A stretch of DNA of 64,000 nucleotides from JAEYZM01 sp943372195 (GCA_943372195.1 CALRXS010000016.1:7791-71790); one strand, 5' to 3'; positions 34,321 to 43,945 are shown, counted from the stretch's first letter. The notes: generated by a model from the sequence alone, not told the origin. A program made the numbers and translations.

Positions 34321-35539
34321 ACACGATCCCTTTGCAGCATTACGTTTCAAAGAGTTTAGATTTTATATTTTCGCAAGATTTTTTTTAACTACTGCTGTTA
34401 ATTTTCAAGCAGTATGTGTAGGATGGCAAATTTATGAAATTACAAAAGATCCATTGTCTTTGGGATTAATCGGACTTGCGGAGGCTATTCCATATATATT
34501 AATTGCAATATTTGCTGGTTATGTTGTAGATCATTACGATCGTCGAAAAATATTATTGACTGCAATTTCAATTTTAGTTATTGCATCTATATCATTGTTT
34601 TATTATTCAATGAATGTTGAAGATTTTTCAATAAAAGGAGTGTTACCAATTTATTTCTTAATTTTTATTACTGGTTTAGCAAGAGGATTTATAAGTCCGT
34701 CGATGTTCGCCATCATGTCGCAACTTGTACCTAAAAACCTATTCGGTAATTCATCGACATGGAATAGTACAGTATGGCAAATAGGTGCAGTTGGAGGTCC
34801 GGCTTTAGGCGGATTTATCTACGGATTTTTAGGAGTAGCAAAAGCTTATTTATTAAATACATTTTTATTTACACTTGCTTTTTTATTTTTCTCATTAATA
34901 ACAACAAGAGCCGTAATTAAATCAGATAAAGTTGAAGGATTGAGAAAAAGTTTAACTGCAGGAATAAAATTTGTTTTTAGTAATCAGCTATTAGTTAGTG
35001 CATTATCTTTAGATTTATTTGCTGTTTTTTTTGGAGGTGCAGTCGCATTACTGCCAATGTTTGCAGATCAAGTTTTGTTTGTTGGTCCGAAAGGCTTAGG
35101 TATTCTTAGATCAGCACCAGCATTTGGTGCATTAATTATGGCAATAGTATTAGCATATTATCCTTTAAAAGAAAATGCAGGTAATAAACTATTGTATGCA
35201 GTAGCATTGTTTGGTATTTGTACAATTGGTTTCGGACTATCAAATAATTTTTATTTATCATTAATATTTTTAGCCTTAAGTGGAGCTTTTGATAACATAA
35301 GTGTAGTAATAAGAACTACAATAGTACAGCTACAAACTCCTGATCATATGAGAGGTAGAGTATCATCGGTCAATAGTATTTTCATTGGTTCATCAAATGA
35401 AATTGGTGCATTTGAATCGGGCTTTGCCGCGAAATTATTGGGTTTAGTACCATCCGTAGTATTTGGTGGTACAATGACTATTTTAGTTACCGGAATAACT
35501 GCTAGATTTGCACCTAAACTTAGAAAATTAAATTTATAG
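34304..35539 (+). CDS. MFS transporter (EntS-like exporter family)
   Basis: A 411-residue inner membrane transporter with about 12 membrane segments. The cytosolic loop between helices 2 and 3 carries the MFS motif in AGYVVDHYDRRKILL. The N-terminal DPFAALRFKEFRFY and the C-terminal PDHMRGRVSSVNSIFIG are typical of the enterobactin-exporter-like (EntS/MFS_3) branch. Substrate unknown. The start is TTG at 34304, inside the last codons of the preceding gene; no ATG occurs in the first ~100 residues, so the non-ATG start is needed. TerC starts 5 bp after the stop, so the three genes form one operon. Confidence 0.87.
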   Translation: MEPAIKHDPFAALRFKEFRFYIFARFFLTTAVNFQAVCVGWQIYEITKDPLSLGLIGLAEAIPYILIAIFAGYVVDHYDRRKILLTAISILVIASISLFYYSMNVEDFSIKGVLPIYFLIFITGLARGFISPSMFAIMSQLVPKNLFGNSSTWNSTVWQIGAVGGPALGGFIYGFLGVAKAYLLNTFLFTLAFLFFSLITTRAVIKSDKVEGLRKSLTAGIKFVFSNQLLVSALSLDLFAVFFGGAVALLPMFADQVLFVGPKGLGILRSAPAFGALIMAIVLAYYPLKENAGNKLLYAVALFGICTIGFGLSNNFYLSLIFLALSGAFDNISVVIRTTIVQLQTPDHMRGRVSSVNSIFIGSSNEIGAFESGFAAKLLGLVPSVVFGGTMTILVTGITARFAPKLRKLNL

Positions 35540-35544
35540 ATATT

Positions 35545-36264
35545 ATGGAATTTTTGTTTGATCCGAATATGTGGATTGCCTTATTAACACTAACTGTTTT
35601 AGAAATCGTTTTAGGAATCGACAATATTGTTTTCATTTCAATTTTAGCGGGTAAATTACCTAAAGAGCAACAACAAAAAGCTAGAAGACTAGGATTAGGT
35701 CTTGCATTAATTACAAGAGTATTATTGTTGTTATCACTTAGCTGGATCATGAGTTTAACTGCTCCAATATTTACAATTATATCGCAAGAAATCTCTGGTA
35801 GAGATATTATTTTATTAGTAGGTGGATTGTTCTTGATTTATAAAGCAACAACAGAGATTCACGAAAAATTAGAAGGTGAAGATCATTCAACAGAGGTTAA
35901 AGGTAAAGTAAATTTTAGTTCAGTAATAATTCAAATATTATTGTTAGACATTGTATTTTCATTAGACTCAGTAATAACTGCAGTTGGTATGTCAAGTCAA
36001 ATAGGAGTAATGATTGCTGCGGTAGTAATAGCAGTAATTATTATGTTATTTGCTGCAGAGCCAATTAGTAAGTTTGTAAATAATCATCCAACAGTAAAGA
36101 TGTTAGCATTAGCATTTTTAGTCTTGATAGGTGTTACTTTATTAGCAGAAGGTTTAGATCAACATATTTCAAAAGGTTACATTTATTTTGCGATGGCATT
36201 TTCAATATTAGTTGAGATGCTGAACTTACGAATGAATAAAAAAACGAAGAAGAAATTACAATAA
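35545..36264 (+). CDS. TerC family integral membrane protein
   Basis: A 239-residue membrane protein with seven to eight hydrophobic segments. It has both TerC signature regions with acidic residues in the membrane: LGIDNIVFISILAGKLP near the N terminus and DIVFSLDSVITAVG in the second half. TerC/Alx proteins were first linked to tellurium resistance and more recently to manganese export, often acting on secreted metalloproteins. It is the third gene after the TPK-like and MFS genes, with a 5-bp gap, and ends at a strong terminator. The metal handled here is inferred from family work only. Confidence 0.92.
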   Translation: MEFLFDPNMWIALLTLTVLEIVLGIDNIVFISILAGKLPKEQQQKARRLGLGLALITRVLLLLSLSWIMSLTAPIFTIISQEISGRDIILLVGGLFLIYKATTEIHEKLEGEDHSTEVKGKVNFSSVIIQILLLDIVFSLDSVITAVGMSSQIGVMIAAVVIAVIIMLFAAEPISKFVNNHPTVKMLALAFLVLIGVTLLAEGLDQHISKGYIYFAMAFSILVEMLNLRMNKKTKKKLQ

Positions 36265-36297
36265 AAAAAACCCCGATAATTTTATCGGGGTTTTTTG
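36265..36297. terminator. Bidirectional terminator after terC
   Basis: An 8-bp GC-rich stem (36271-36278 with 36283-36290, CCCCGATA) with a 4-nt loop, flanked by A8 and T6. It serves the convergent terC and M1 peptidase genes. Confidence 0.88.
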
Positions 36298-36299
36298 TT

Positions 36300-38783
36300 T
36301 TATTTCTTTTCGAAAGAATTGATAATGTCATCAATTTCTTTTTTCAAAAGGTCGTCTTTTGTAGCTGATTGTGCTTCTTTAAGTAACGACTTTACTGATG
36401 TTTTTATAAAGCCTGTATTAGAACTAAGGGCTACTTCTTTTAAAGTAGGTAATGAATTCTTTATCGTTTCATCATCCATCTTCTTAATAAATGTTTTATA
36501 ATAAGGTAAGATGAATACGGCATCAAATCCACTCGATTTATTTAAAGTGTTTAAATAAAATTGGTTGTATGATTTGTTGTTATTTTTAGAATATAGTTCA
36601 GCTATTGCACCTAGAATTGTGAAGTTATCAGCATTCTCTTCTTTTTTTGCAATTGCATATGCTTTTGTTGAATCTGTATCTGCATAAATTTTAATCATAC
36701 TCGACAAAACAGAAAACGATTGTTCATTTGATAACTTCTCAAAAACTGCTTGATTGTTTTCTGACTTATAATTATCGGCTAATACTTTTGCAGCTCTAGC
36801 TCTTACAATTGATTTTTCATCGTTGAGTGCGAGCTCTTTTACTTTTAGATATGCTATTTTTTTATTTGAATCATTAAAGTCTTTGATTTTATTTAATGCC
36901 GAAATTCTAATTGAATAAATCGAATCATTTAATGTTTTGATATATTGTAATTGTACAACTGAATCAGTTTTGTATTTATCTAACGCAACTATAGATTCAT
37001 AACGATCTAAATAAAGTGCTGCATTGTTTAACATATATATCCATTCTTCTTTTGAATGATTATCTTTCTTCGTACCTACGATCATTTTTTCAGCATCCAC
37101 ATTTATCAAATCTGGTTTGATATTAGAAGAAAAACTGAAAGTTTGTTTTACGCTATCTAAAGTTATTCTAGTTCTTTCTTTTTTACCATTTGAATATATA
37201 TCAACATCTAATGGTAATTTATACAAAGGATTTTTACTTAAATCTTGTGTTTGTTGTATAGTAACTAAACTCTGCTTTTTAGATTCATTATAATCATACG
37301 AAATTTCTAATTCAGGGTGACCAGATGCTAAGAACCATTGATTAAAAAACCAGTTTAAATCTTCTCCTGTAACTTCTTCAAATACTAATCTTAAATGATG
37401 AATTTCTACAGGTTTATATTGATAAGTATTTAGGTATTTCTTTAATGAAGCAAAGAATGCATCGTCACCAACATATTTACGTAGCATATGTAATATTCGT
37501 CCGCCTTTCTGATAAGAGTTAGCATCAAACATTTCTTCTCTATTGTCAAGATCAAATCGAATCATGTTTACTCTTTTATTTTTTGCAGTACTTAAATATG
37601 CATTTAAGTCATTCTGTGCAGCTCTGTCTGCTTCATATCTTCCATACTTATACTCATTCCATAGATATTCACCATATGTAGCAAATGATTCATTTAATGG
37701 TAGGTTAGACCACGATTCACAAGTAACTAAATCACCAAACCAATGATGAAATAATTCATGCGCAATAATTTCTTCGTTATTGCCATCAATCAAATCACGA
37801 GTAGTCATGTTCATGCCATCGAAAAAAGTTACAGCACCCGTGTTCTCCATTGCACCTGAAACAAATTCACGAACCACAATTTGTGAGTATTTGTCCCAAG
37901 GATAGGTAAAGCCTAATTTATTCGAATAGAATTCTATCATCTCTGGAGTGTTACCAAAAATTTCTTTTGCATACGGTGCAAACTTTGGCTCCATGTAATA
38001 ATTCACTTCTAAGTTTCTCCACTTGTCTTTATAAACACTAAAGTCACCACCTGCTAATAATGTTAAGTAAGGTGTATGACTTAATTCTTGTTTCCAATAA
38101 TCAGTTCTAGTGCCATCAGAATTATTTGTAGAGTATACTAAACGACCATTTGATAAAGTCACCCATTTCTTATCAACAGTAATAGAGATTTCTTGTGAAT
38201 GTCTTTCGCTTCCAGATTCAATAGTTGGGAACCAACATGAATTCGATTCAGTTTCTCCTTGTGTCCAGAATTGCTTTGGTACTTTAGTATTTTTACCATC
38301 AGCATTTATAAAATAAAATCCTTTATCAGATGTAATAGCAGCACTACCTTTTACTTTTATTTTATTAGGCTTTGCAATGTAGTCGATGTATACATCAAAA
38401 CTTTCTGTATTAGTATAAGTTCGACCCAAATTTATTATAAGCTTATAATTATCATATATATAGTTTGCTTTTACATTATTGATTTTTATTTCTTTAATCT
38501 CAAAACCTTTTGCATCTAGTTCTAATTCAGTTATAGAATAGAAATATGGTTTTACTTTTAAGTTAGCTTTACCAATTACGAAACAGCTATCCCAATTTAA
38601 TTGAATATCTAATTTTGTATGAATTAAATCTGCCTTACGTGTATAAGTTGCATAATACCTTCTAGGTGTAGAGTGTATTTCTTTTTTTGTTTCAACAGTT
38701 ATTTCTGGTAGTGTAACTACTTCTTTAGAGTTACAAGAATAAAGCACAGAACTAATGCCAATGATTGCCCAAAATTTTCTCAT
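36300..38783 (-). CDS. M1 family aminopeptidase (aminopeptidase N-like), lipoprotein
   Basis: An 827-residue M1 zinc aminopeptidase with a lipoprotein signal (ISSVLYSC, Cys17). The GAMEN motif (SGAMENTGAVTF) precedes the zinc site HELFHHWFGDLV, and the third ligand Glu is in LNESFATYGEYLW. Long C-terminal helical region (about 590-827) with HEAT-like repeats, so it is larger than, and distinct from, the other M1 enzyme 5 kb away. It would degrade peptides at the envelope. Its ATG overlaps the stop of the TlpA-like lipoprotein gene by one base (TAATG), so the two are translationally coupled. It lies right against the terC terminator. Confidence 0.91.
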   Translation of the reverse strand: MRKFWAIIGISSVLYSCNSKEVVTLPEITVETKKEIHSTPRRYYATYTRKADLIHTKLDIQLNWDSCFVIGKANLKVKPYFYSITELELDAKGFEIKEIKINNVKANYIYDNYKLIINLGRTYTNTESFDVYIDYIAKPNKIKVKGSAAITSDKGFYFINADGKNTKVPKQFWTQGETESNSCWFPTIESGSERHSQEISITVDKKWVTLSNGRLVYSTNNSDGTRTDYWKQELSHTPYLTLLAGGDFSVYKDKWRNLEVNYYMEPKFAPYAKEIFGNTPEMIEFYSNKLGFTYPWDKYSQIVVREFVSGAMENTGAVTFFDGMNMTTRDLIDGNNEEIIAHELFHHWFGDLVTCESWSNLPLNESFATYGEYLWNEYKYGRYEADRAAQNDLNAYLSTAKNKRVNMIRFDLDNREEMFDANSYQKGGRILHMLRKYVGDDAFFASLKKYLNTYQYKPVEIHHLRLVFEEVTGEDLNWFFNQWFLASGHPELEISYDYNESKKQSLVTIQQTQDLSKNPLYKLPLDVDIYSNGKKERTRITLDSVKQTFSFSSNIKPDLINVDAEKMIVGTKKDNHSKEEWIYMLNNAALYLDRYESIVALDKYKTDSVVQLQYIKTLNDSIYSIRISALNKIKDFNDSNKKIAYLKVKELALNDEKSIVRARAAKVLADNYKSENNQAVFEKLSNEQSFSVLSSMIKIYADTDSTKAYAIAKKEENADNFTILGAIAELYSKNNNKSYNQFYLNTLNKSSGFDAVFILPYYKTFIKKMDDETIKNSLPTLKEVALSSNTGFIKTSVKSLLKEAQSATKDDLLKKEIDDIINSFEKK

Positions 38784-40027
38784 TATTCGTTTAATAGTTT
38801 GTTTACAAAATTTTCGAATTCATATTTGAAATTTACATAGTGTTTACCGGTAGCCGGACCTGAGTAACCTGTGTGTATTTTTCTAACTTTATGATTTTTG
38901 TCTAAGATAATCATTGTAGGAAATGCTATGAAATTATTTAACATAGGTAATGATTCATTCACTTTTCCTTTTGCATTTGTACCTGCTATCAATAAATCAT
39001 ATGGTATTTTTAATCGATCTTTCATTCTGACTACATTCGCAGAAGCCTTTTCATAATCTTCTGATCTCTCATAGCAAAGTCCAATTACTTCTAATGTACC
39101 TTTATCGCTTTTGTTATAATATTCTGTAATAAACGTAGATTCATCAATACAATTCGGACACCAAGAGCCCATGATTTGAATAAGTATTACCTTGTTTTTG
39201 TATTTATCATCATTCAGACTTACAGATTTGCCTTTCAAATCTTTGAATGTAAAATCTATAGAATCATAACCATCTTTCAAAAAAGTTAGATTGTCTGCAT
39301 CTGGTAATTCTGCATCTGGTTGTAGTTGAGCTGACCATTTATAATATGAACTTTTGCTGGAATAAAATACACCATTTATTAAACTTTTTTTATCAGACGA
39401 AAGTTCTGCTTCGAATCTTAATGCATTAGAGCCATCGAAAGTTGATAGGTATATTTTGTTGTTGGATGATACTCCTTCTAAAAATCTATAGTCGCCAGTT
39501 GATGATAAGAACGTGCCAAATATTTTATAACCTACAGTTCTGAATTCACCAATAGCAAAAGAAGTATCGTTACTAGGTTGCTTTATAAATGTACTTGCCC
39601 AAGTACCATCAAATACTTTGGTGCTATCAGCATTCACTTCATTAAATCTTTCTTTGATATTTTTGAATGCTCTAAATGGTGTTTCTAAAGTATAATCAGC
39701 ATAATGTTTTTTCCATTTACCAATTAATGAATCTGCATGTACTTCTACCATTAATTCTGCATCAAAAAATGGTAATATAATTTGAGTACTATCTTTTAAA
39801 GATTTAATTTCATCAACTATTAATTGATCTTCAGCATTTTTTATGATGATAATTTTTTTACCAAGTGAATCTCTTATTTCGAAATTAAAAGGTATTTCTG
39901 CACCATTATCATTCTTTAGCTTGCCTAACCAAACTCCATCAGATAATTGATATGTGGTTTTTGGTTTACAGTTGTAAAATAAACATGATAAAATCATTAA
40001 GTAGATATTAAAAGATCTTTTATTCAT
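38783..40027 (-). CDS. TlpA-like thioredoxin-fold lipoprotein
   Basis: A 414-residue exported protein. The N terminus is a probable lipoprotein signal with two candidate cysteines (15 and 20). Residues ~30-265 are a beta-rich region like the DUF4369-type domain found before thioredoxin domains in this phylum. The C-terminal ~140 residues are a TlpA/AhpC-type thioredoxin fold, with the redox motif WCPNC at 289-293 and cis-Pro region AFPTMIILD. It would reduce or rearrange disulfides outside the inner membrane. The gene is upstream of and coupled to the large M1 peptidase, a pairing worth noting. Partner proteins are not known. Confidence 0.86.
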   Translation of the reverse strand: MNKRSFNIYLMILSCLFYNCKPKTTYQLSDGVWLGKLKNDNGAEIPFNFEIRDSLGKKIIIIKNAEDQLIVDEIKSLKDSTQIILPFFDAELMVEVHADSLIGKWKKHYADYTLETPFRAFKNIKERFNEVNADSTKVFDGTWASTFIKQPSNDTSFAIGEFRTVGYKIFGTFLSSTGDYRFLEGVSSNNKIYLSTFDGSNALRFEAELSSDKKSLINGVFYSSKSSYYKWSAQLQPDAELPDADNLTFLKDGYDSIDFTFKDLKGKSVSLNDDKYKNKVILIQIMGSWCPNCIDESTFITEYYNKSDKGTLEVIGLCYERSEDYEKASANVVRMKDRLKIPYDLLIAGTNAKGKVNESLPMLNNFIAFPTMIILDKNHKVRKIHTGYSGPATGKHYVNFKYEFENFVNKLLNE

Positions 40028-40110
40028 AAGATATAAGGCTGAAATTCATATTTTAGTAAACATAAAGATAAAAATATATATATTTACGAGTACAAAATAC
40101 TGTAATTCAT

Positions 40111-40740
40111 ATGAATGGAATAAAAATATTAGTAGCTGTTTTAATTTTAAGCTTTGTGCCTTACATGAGCTATTCTCAAACAAAAGCAGAGAAAAAGAAA
40201 TTGAAGCAAGAACTTAAGACTTATAGAAAAATGAAACCCATGGAAATTAGATCCATGAAGTTGAATTATGAGACTAAGCTAAAGGATAAAAAGAATTTAG
40301 CAGAACAAGCTAAACAAATGCAGAAGAAAGTTGATTCATTACAAACTCTATTAAATTCTAATAGTGCTAGAATATCTGGACTTGAATCACAATTATTAGC
40401 TGCACAGGCTGAAGCTGCAGGTGCAAAAAAGGGTTCTGCAAAAGGATACTATTACCGTGTTCAATTAGGTGCATATAAATTCTTTGATGTAAATTCAAAA
40501 ACTACTAAAGAAGATGATACTTTTTTAACTGAGACAAAAAATGAAATTGATAAATACGTAGTTGGTTTATTCTTTACTTTAGAAGAAGCTGATAAGTTTA
40601 AAAACGATATCAGAAAGTTAGGTATTAAAGATGCTTTTGTGGTTCCTTATAAAGACGGACAAAGAATTACGCATAAAGAAGCTGTAGAGGGTTTGAAGAA
40701 ACAAAATACTACTACGGTGAAGCCTACACCTGGTTCATGA
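40111..40740 (+). CDS. Periplasmic coiled-coil protein with SPOR-like domain
   Basis: A 209-residue exported protein. Signal peptide about 1-22 (VAVLILSFVPYMSYSQ). A Lys/Glu-rich helical region with a coiled coil spans about 25-105 (heptad-like AEQAKQMQKKVDSLQTLL). The C-terminal part (about 112-185) starts GYYYRVQLGAYKFF and fits a SPOR-like peptidoglycan-binding domain, with the late GIKDAFVVPYKDGQRI. SPOR domains bind glycan strands without stem peptides, often at division sites. The gene is monocistronic between the divergent TlpA-like gene and a strong terminator. Gliding or division roles are speculation. Confidence 0.75.
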   Translation: MNGIKILVAVLILSFVPYMSYSQTKAEKKKLKQELKTYRKMKPMEIRSMKLNYETKLKDKKNLAEQAKQMQKKVDSLQTLLNSNSARISGLESQLLAAQAEAAGAKKGSAKGYYYRVQLGAYKFFDVNSKTTKEDDTFLTETKNEIDKYVVGLFFTLEEADKFKNDIRKLGIKDAFVVPYKDGQRITHKEAVEGLKKQNTTTVKPTPGS

Positions 40741-40804
40741 ATACAAGCTCCTACTGAAAGGAAATACAAAGAATATATATTAATAAGTATTCAAAAGATA
40801 TAAA

Positions 40805-40842
40805 TAAAAAAAAGTCCGAATTTAAATTCGGACTTTTTTTTA
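40805..40842. terminator. Bidirectional terminator between SPOR and acyl-CoA dehydrogenase genes
   Basis: A perfect palindrome (core 40811-40823 with 40824-40836, AAAGTCCGAATTT arms) with A7 before and T7 after, between convergent genes. Confidence 0.88.
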
Positions 40843-40861
40843 TTTATAGTATCAAGATTTA

Positions 40862-42001
40862 TTATTTCAAGATTTCTCTAGCGATAACAATTCTTTGAAT
40901 TTCAGAAGTACCTTCATAAATCTGAGTGATTTTAGCATCACGCATTAATCTTTCTACATGGAATTCTTTTACGAAACCATATCCACCATGAACTTGTACT
41001 GCTTCAACAGTTGTTTTCATAGCAACTTCAGAAGCAAATAACTTAGCCATTGAACTTGCTTGCCCATAGTCTAAGCCATTATCTTTCATCCAAGCTGCTT
41101 TTAAACATAACAATCTAGCTGCTTCAATTTCAGTAGCCATATCAGCTAATTTAAATTGAATTGCTTGATGATTAGAAATAGTTGTACCAAAAGCTTTTCT
41201 TTCTTTAGAGTATGCTAATGCTAATTCATAAGCACCAGACGCTATTCCTAATGCTTGAGAAGCAATACCAATACGACCACCAGTAAGAGTTTTCATTGCG
41301 AATTTGAAACCGAAGCCATCTTCACCAATTCTATTTTCTTTAGGTACTTTAACGTCAGTAAACATTAATGAATGTGTATCTGAACCTCTGATACCTAATT
41401 TATTTTCTTTCGGACCTACCTCAAATCCTGGTGTACCTTTTTCAACAATAATTGCATTGATACCTCTATGGCCTTTTGCAACATCAGTTTGAGCGATTAC
41501 AATATAATAATCAGCATTGTTTCCGTTGGTAATCCAGTTTTTTGTTCCATTAATTAAATAATGGTCACCTTTATCTTCAGCAGTTGTTCTTTGCATTGTA
41601 GCATCAGAACCAGCTTCAGGCTCCGATAAACAGAACGCACCTAATTTTTGTCCGCTCGCCAATGGAACTAAATATTTCATCTTTTGTTCTTCAGAACCAT
41701 AAGCTTCAATACCGTAACATACTAATGAGTTGTTAACTGATACAGCTACCGATGCAGAAGCATCAATCTTAGAAAGTTCTTCCATAGCTAAAACGTAAGA
41801 AACTGCATCTAAGCCAGCGCCACCGTATTTAGGGTCTACCATCATACCCATGAAACCTAGTTCACCTAGTTTCTTAATTTGTTCTGCAGGAAATTTTTGA
41901 AGTTCGTCACGCTCAATTACTCCGGGCTTCAACTCATTTTGTGCGAAGTCTCTCGCAGCTTGTTGAATCATTAAATGTTCTTCTGACAGTTCGAAATGCA
42001 T
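40862..42001 (-). CDS. Acyl-CoA dehydrogenase (short/medium-chain type)
   Basis: A 379-residue FAD enzyme that introduces the alpha-beta double bond in acyl-CoA during beta-oxidation and passes electrons to ETF. The family signatures are GAFCLSEPEAGSDA (about 122-135), the FAD/acyl segment TNGNNADYYIV, and QVHGGYGFVKEF. The catalytic Glu is in IYEGTSEIQR near the C terminus (about residue 363), the position used by short- and medium-chain enzymes. Chain-length preference is not decided; butyryl-CoA dehydrogenase is plausible. It is a single gene, with a 97-bp AT-rich gap to rfaE2 upstream. Confidence 0.93.
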   Translation of the reverse strand: MHFELSEEHLMIQQAARDFAQNELKPGVIERDELQKFPAEQIKKLGELGFMGMMVDPKYGGAGLDAVSYVLAMEELSKIDASASVAVSVNNSLVCYGIEAYGSEEQKMKYLVPLASGQKLGAFCLSEPEAGSDATMQRTTAEDKGDHYLINGTKNWITNGNNADYYIVIAQTDVAKGHRGINAIIVEKGTPGFEVGPKENKLGIRGSDTHSLMFTDVKVPKENRIGEDGFGFKFAMKTLTGGRIGIASQALGIASGAYELALAYSKERKAFGTTISNHQAIQFKLADMATEIEAARLLCLKAAWMKDNGLDYGQASSMAKLFASEVAMKTTVEAVQVHGGYGFVKEFHVERLMRDAKITQIYEGTSEIQRIVIAREILK

Positions 42002-42098
42002 ATAGTATTTGTTTATATTTTATTCTTTATCAAGCCTCTAAATTATGTGATTAAGTATAATCTTCATAATAGGCTACTAATTTATAATCTTTCTAAGA

Positions 42099-42599
42099 TT
42101 ATATACCTTTTATTTTATTAATAACATTACTTGTAGAATAACCATCTACAAAATCCATTGTTTCTACTCTGCCACCTCTTTGCATTACAATATCTGCACC
42201 AATAATTTTATCTATAGTATAGTCGCTACCTTTTACTAAAACATCAGGCTGTAAGGTTTTTATTAATTCGTAAGGGGTGTCTTCATTGAAAATAACTACT
42301 GCATCTATAAAAAACATAGAAGCTAACATATGAGCTCTTGACATTTCGTCTTGAACAGGTCTTGTATCACCTTTTAGTTTTTTCACTGAGGCATCGCTAT
42401 TCAAACCAACTACCATTCTTGATCCTAAATTTGCTGCACGTGATAAATAATTCACATGTCCGAAATGTATTATATCAAAACAACCATTCGTAAAAACAAC
42501 TTTAAGTCCCATGTAATGCCATATATCAATCATCGTCGCAGCTTCATCAGCTGATACAATTTTTGATTTCAACTTTGCATATTTATCGTCGTTAGTCAT
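42099..42599 (-). CDS. rfaE2: D-glycero-beta-D-manno-heptose 1-phosphate adenylyltransferase
   Basis: A 166-residue nucleotidyltransferase equal to the C-terminal half of E. coli HldE. It makes ADP-heptose for the LPS core. The HxGH active site is in TNGCFDIIHFGHVNYL (about 36-51) and the second signature is in NEDTPYELIKTLQPDVLVKG. In this phylum the kinase half is encoded separately. Its ATG overlaps the flippase-like gene by 8 bp, so it is coupled to the panC-panD-flippase run. A short AT-rich stem (42084-42102) overlaps its stop codon but lacks a T tract. Confidence 0.92.
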   Translation of the reverse strand: MTNDDKYAKLKSKIVSADEAATMIDIWHYMGLKVVFTNGCFDIIHFGHVNYLSRAANLGSRMVVGLNSDASVKKLKGDTRPVQDEMSRAHMLASMFFIDAVVIFNEDTPYELIKTLQPDVLVKGSDYTIDKIIGADIVMQRGGRVETMDFVDGYSTSNVINKIKGI

Positions 42600-43542
42600 T
42601 TTTGTTTTTTCTAAATTTAAGAAAAATGTAAAGCAAACTTATGCTACCGAAAATTAAGATAGAAAGAATTTGTGAACTATGATTTAATGTTGCATATGCT
42701 AAACCATTTACAGCAGCTATACCATAAACTAATAAGCCCAATTGTACTGTTGCTTCATATGCGCCAATACCACCTTGTACTGGGGCCGACATGCCAATAC
42801 CACCTACTGCCATAACAAAAATTGCTGAGCTAAAACTTAAGTTAGAAGTTGATTCGATTGCAAAATAACATAAGTATGTAGAGAGTATGTACAAGATCCA
42901 TATTGCAGCTGAATAAACAATAAACAATCCTTTTTTCTCCATTTTTATAACAGAAAGAATTCCTTCTTTGAAGCCAATTAATATTTCAAAGAGTTTATTA
43001 TATAATTTTATATTCAGTAGTTTTTCGTGATATGCTTTTATAATATATAGTACTGCAACTGCGATTACCAACATCCCAATAAATACATATATTAAAATCG
43101 ATGAGCTCGAAAATTTATCGAACATAGGTATTAGAATATTGATTTTTATGAAATCAAAAATTCTACTGTATTCTAGTAAGATTGAAAAAACGAGAATAGA
43201 CAATAAAAATAAAACGTCGATAATACGTTCAATGATAACGGTACCTATCAAACTATTTAAAGGAATTTTATTGGTACGATTTAGTACGCCACATCTAGAA
43301 ATTTCACCCATGCGTGGCACAGCTAGATTAGCTAAGTAACCCACCATTACTGCATGATAAGTATTTGCATTACTTGGTTCATGTCCGAGTGGTTTAATCA
43401 ACATTTTCCATCTCAAACCACGAATATAATGTGCAACGATTGAAACCATTGCTGAGGCTATTACCCAGAAATAATTTGCATTACGTAAGTCAAGTACAAT
43501 TTTTTGCAAGTCTTGTCCTCTGAAGGCTAACCACAATAACAA
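42592..43542 (-). CDS. Lysylphosphatidylglycerol synthase/flippase-like membrane protein (UPF0104)
   Basis: A membrane protein of the UPF0104 (LPG synthase TM-region) family with about eight membrane segments; key motifs include YIRGLRWKMLIKPLG, GYLANLAVPRMGEISRC and the late GGIGMSAPVQGGIGAYEA. Such proteins move or modify lipids at the inner membrane. The frame has no ATG at its 5' end. The first usual start is TTG at 43542, giving 316 residues, but the open frame continues 20 codons upstream to a TAG at 43603, and those codons spell the expected first helix (LIKAVIKYIVLLGITA). The real start is therefore probably further upstream at a rare codon (ATT or ATC). It overlaps rfaE2 by 8 bp and follows panD closely. 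Confidence 0.83.
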   Translation of the reverse strand: MLLWLAFRGQDLQKIVLDLRNANYFWVIASAMVSIVAHYIRGLRWKMLIKPLGHEPSNANTYHAVMVGYLANLAVPRMGEISRCGVLNRTNKIPLNSLIGTVIIERIIDVLFLLSILVFSILLEYSRIFDFIKINILIPMFDKFSSSSILIYVFIGMLVIAVAVLYIIKAYHEKLLNIKLYNKLFEILIGFKEGILSVIKMEKKGLFIVYSAAIWILYILSTYLCYFAIESTSNLSFSSAIFVMAVGGIGMSAPVQGGIGAYEATVQLGLLVYGIAAVNGLAYATLNHSSQILSILIFGSISLLYIFLKFRKNKND

Positions 43543-43597
43543 TGCAGTTATACCTAATAAGACAATATATTTTATAACCGCTTTGATAAGGCTCGAC

Positions 43598-43945
43598 TTA
43601 AACTAATTTATTATTTGAATCGGGGAAGATAGAAATAGGCTCATATTTTTTAGCCTCTTCAAACTCCATTGAAGCGTATGAGATAATGATAACAATATCG
43701 CCTACTTGAGCTTTACGTGCAGCCGGACCGTTTAAGCAAACGATGCCCGAACCTCTTTCACCTTTGATAACATAAGTCTCAAGACGTTCACCATTGTTTA
43801 CATTTACAACTTGAACTTTTTCATGAACGATTAAATTAGCAGCATCCATTAAATCTTCATCGATTGTAATGCTACCGACATAATTCAACTCTGCTTGAGT
43901 TACTTTTGCCCTATGAATTTTCGACTTTAATACTTCTATATACAT
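43598..43945 (-). CDS. panD: Aspartate 1-decarboxylase
   Basis: It makes beta-alanine from aspartate for pantothenate and CoA. The proenzyme of 115 residues cleaves itself between Gly24 and Ser25 in NYVGSITIDE, so that Ser25 becomes the pyruvoyl group. The start at 43945 gives the standard MYIEVLKSKIHRAKV opening; a TTG at 43954 would add three residues inside a predicted promoter and is rejected. A -7 element TACCTTTG ends only six bases before the ATG, so a nearly leaderless mRNA is possible. panC lies 39 bp upstream on the same strand, and the flippase-like gene follows. Confidence 0.95.
   Translation of the reverse strand: MYIEVLKSKIHRAKVTQAELNYVGSITIDEDLMDAANLIVHEKVQVVNVNNGERLETYVIKGERGSGIVCLNGPAARKAQVGDIVIIISYASMEFEEAKKYEPISIFPDSNNKLV

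Noticed and set aside
42084..42102. Terminator at the end of rfaE2
   Set aside because: The 8-bp stem is all A/T apart from one pair and has no T tract; too weak to call.
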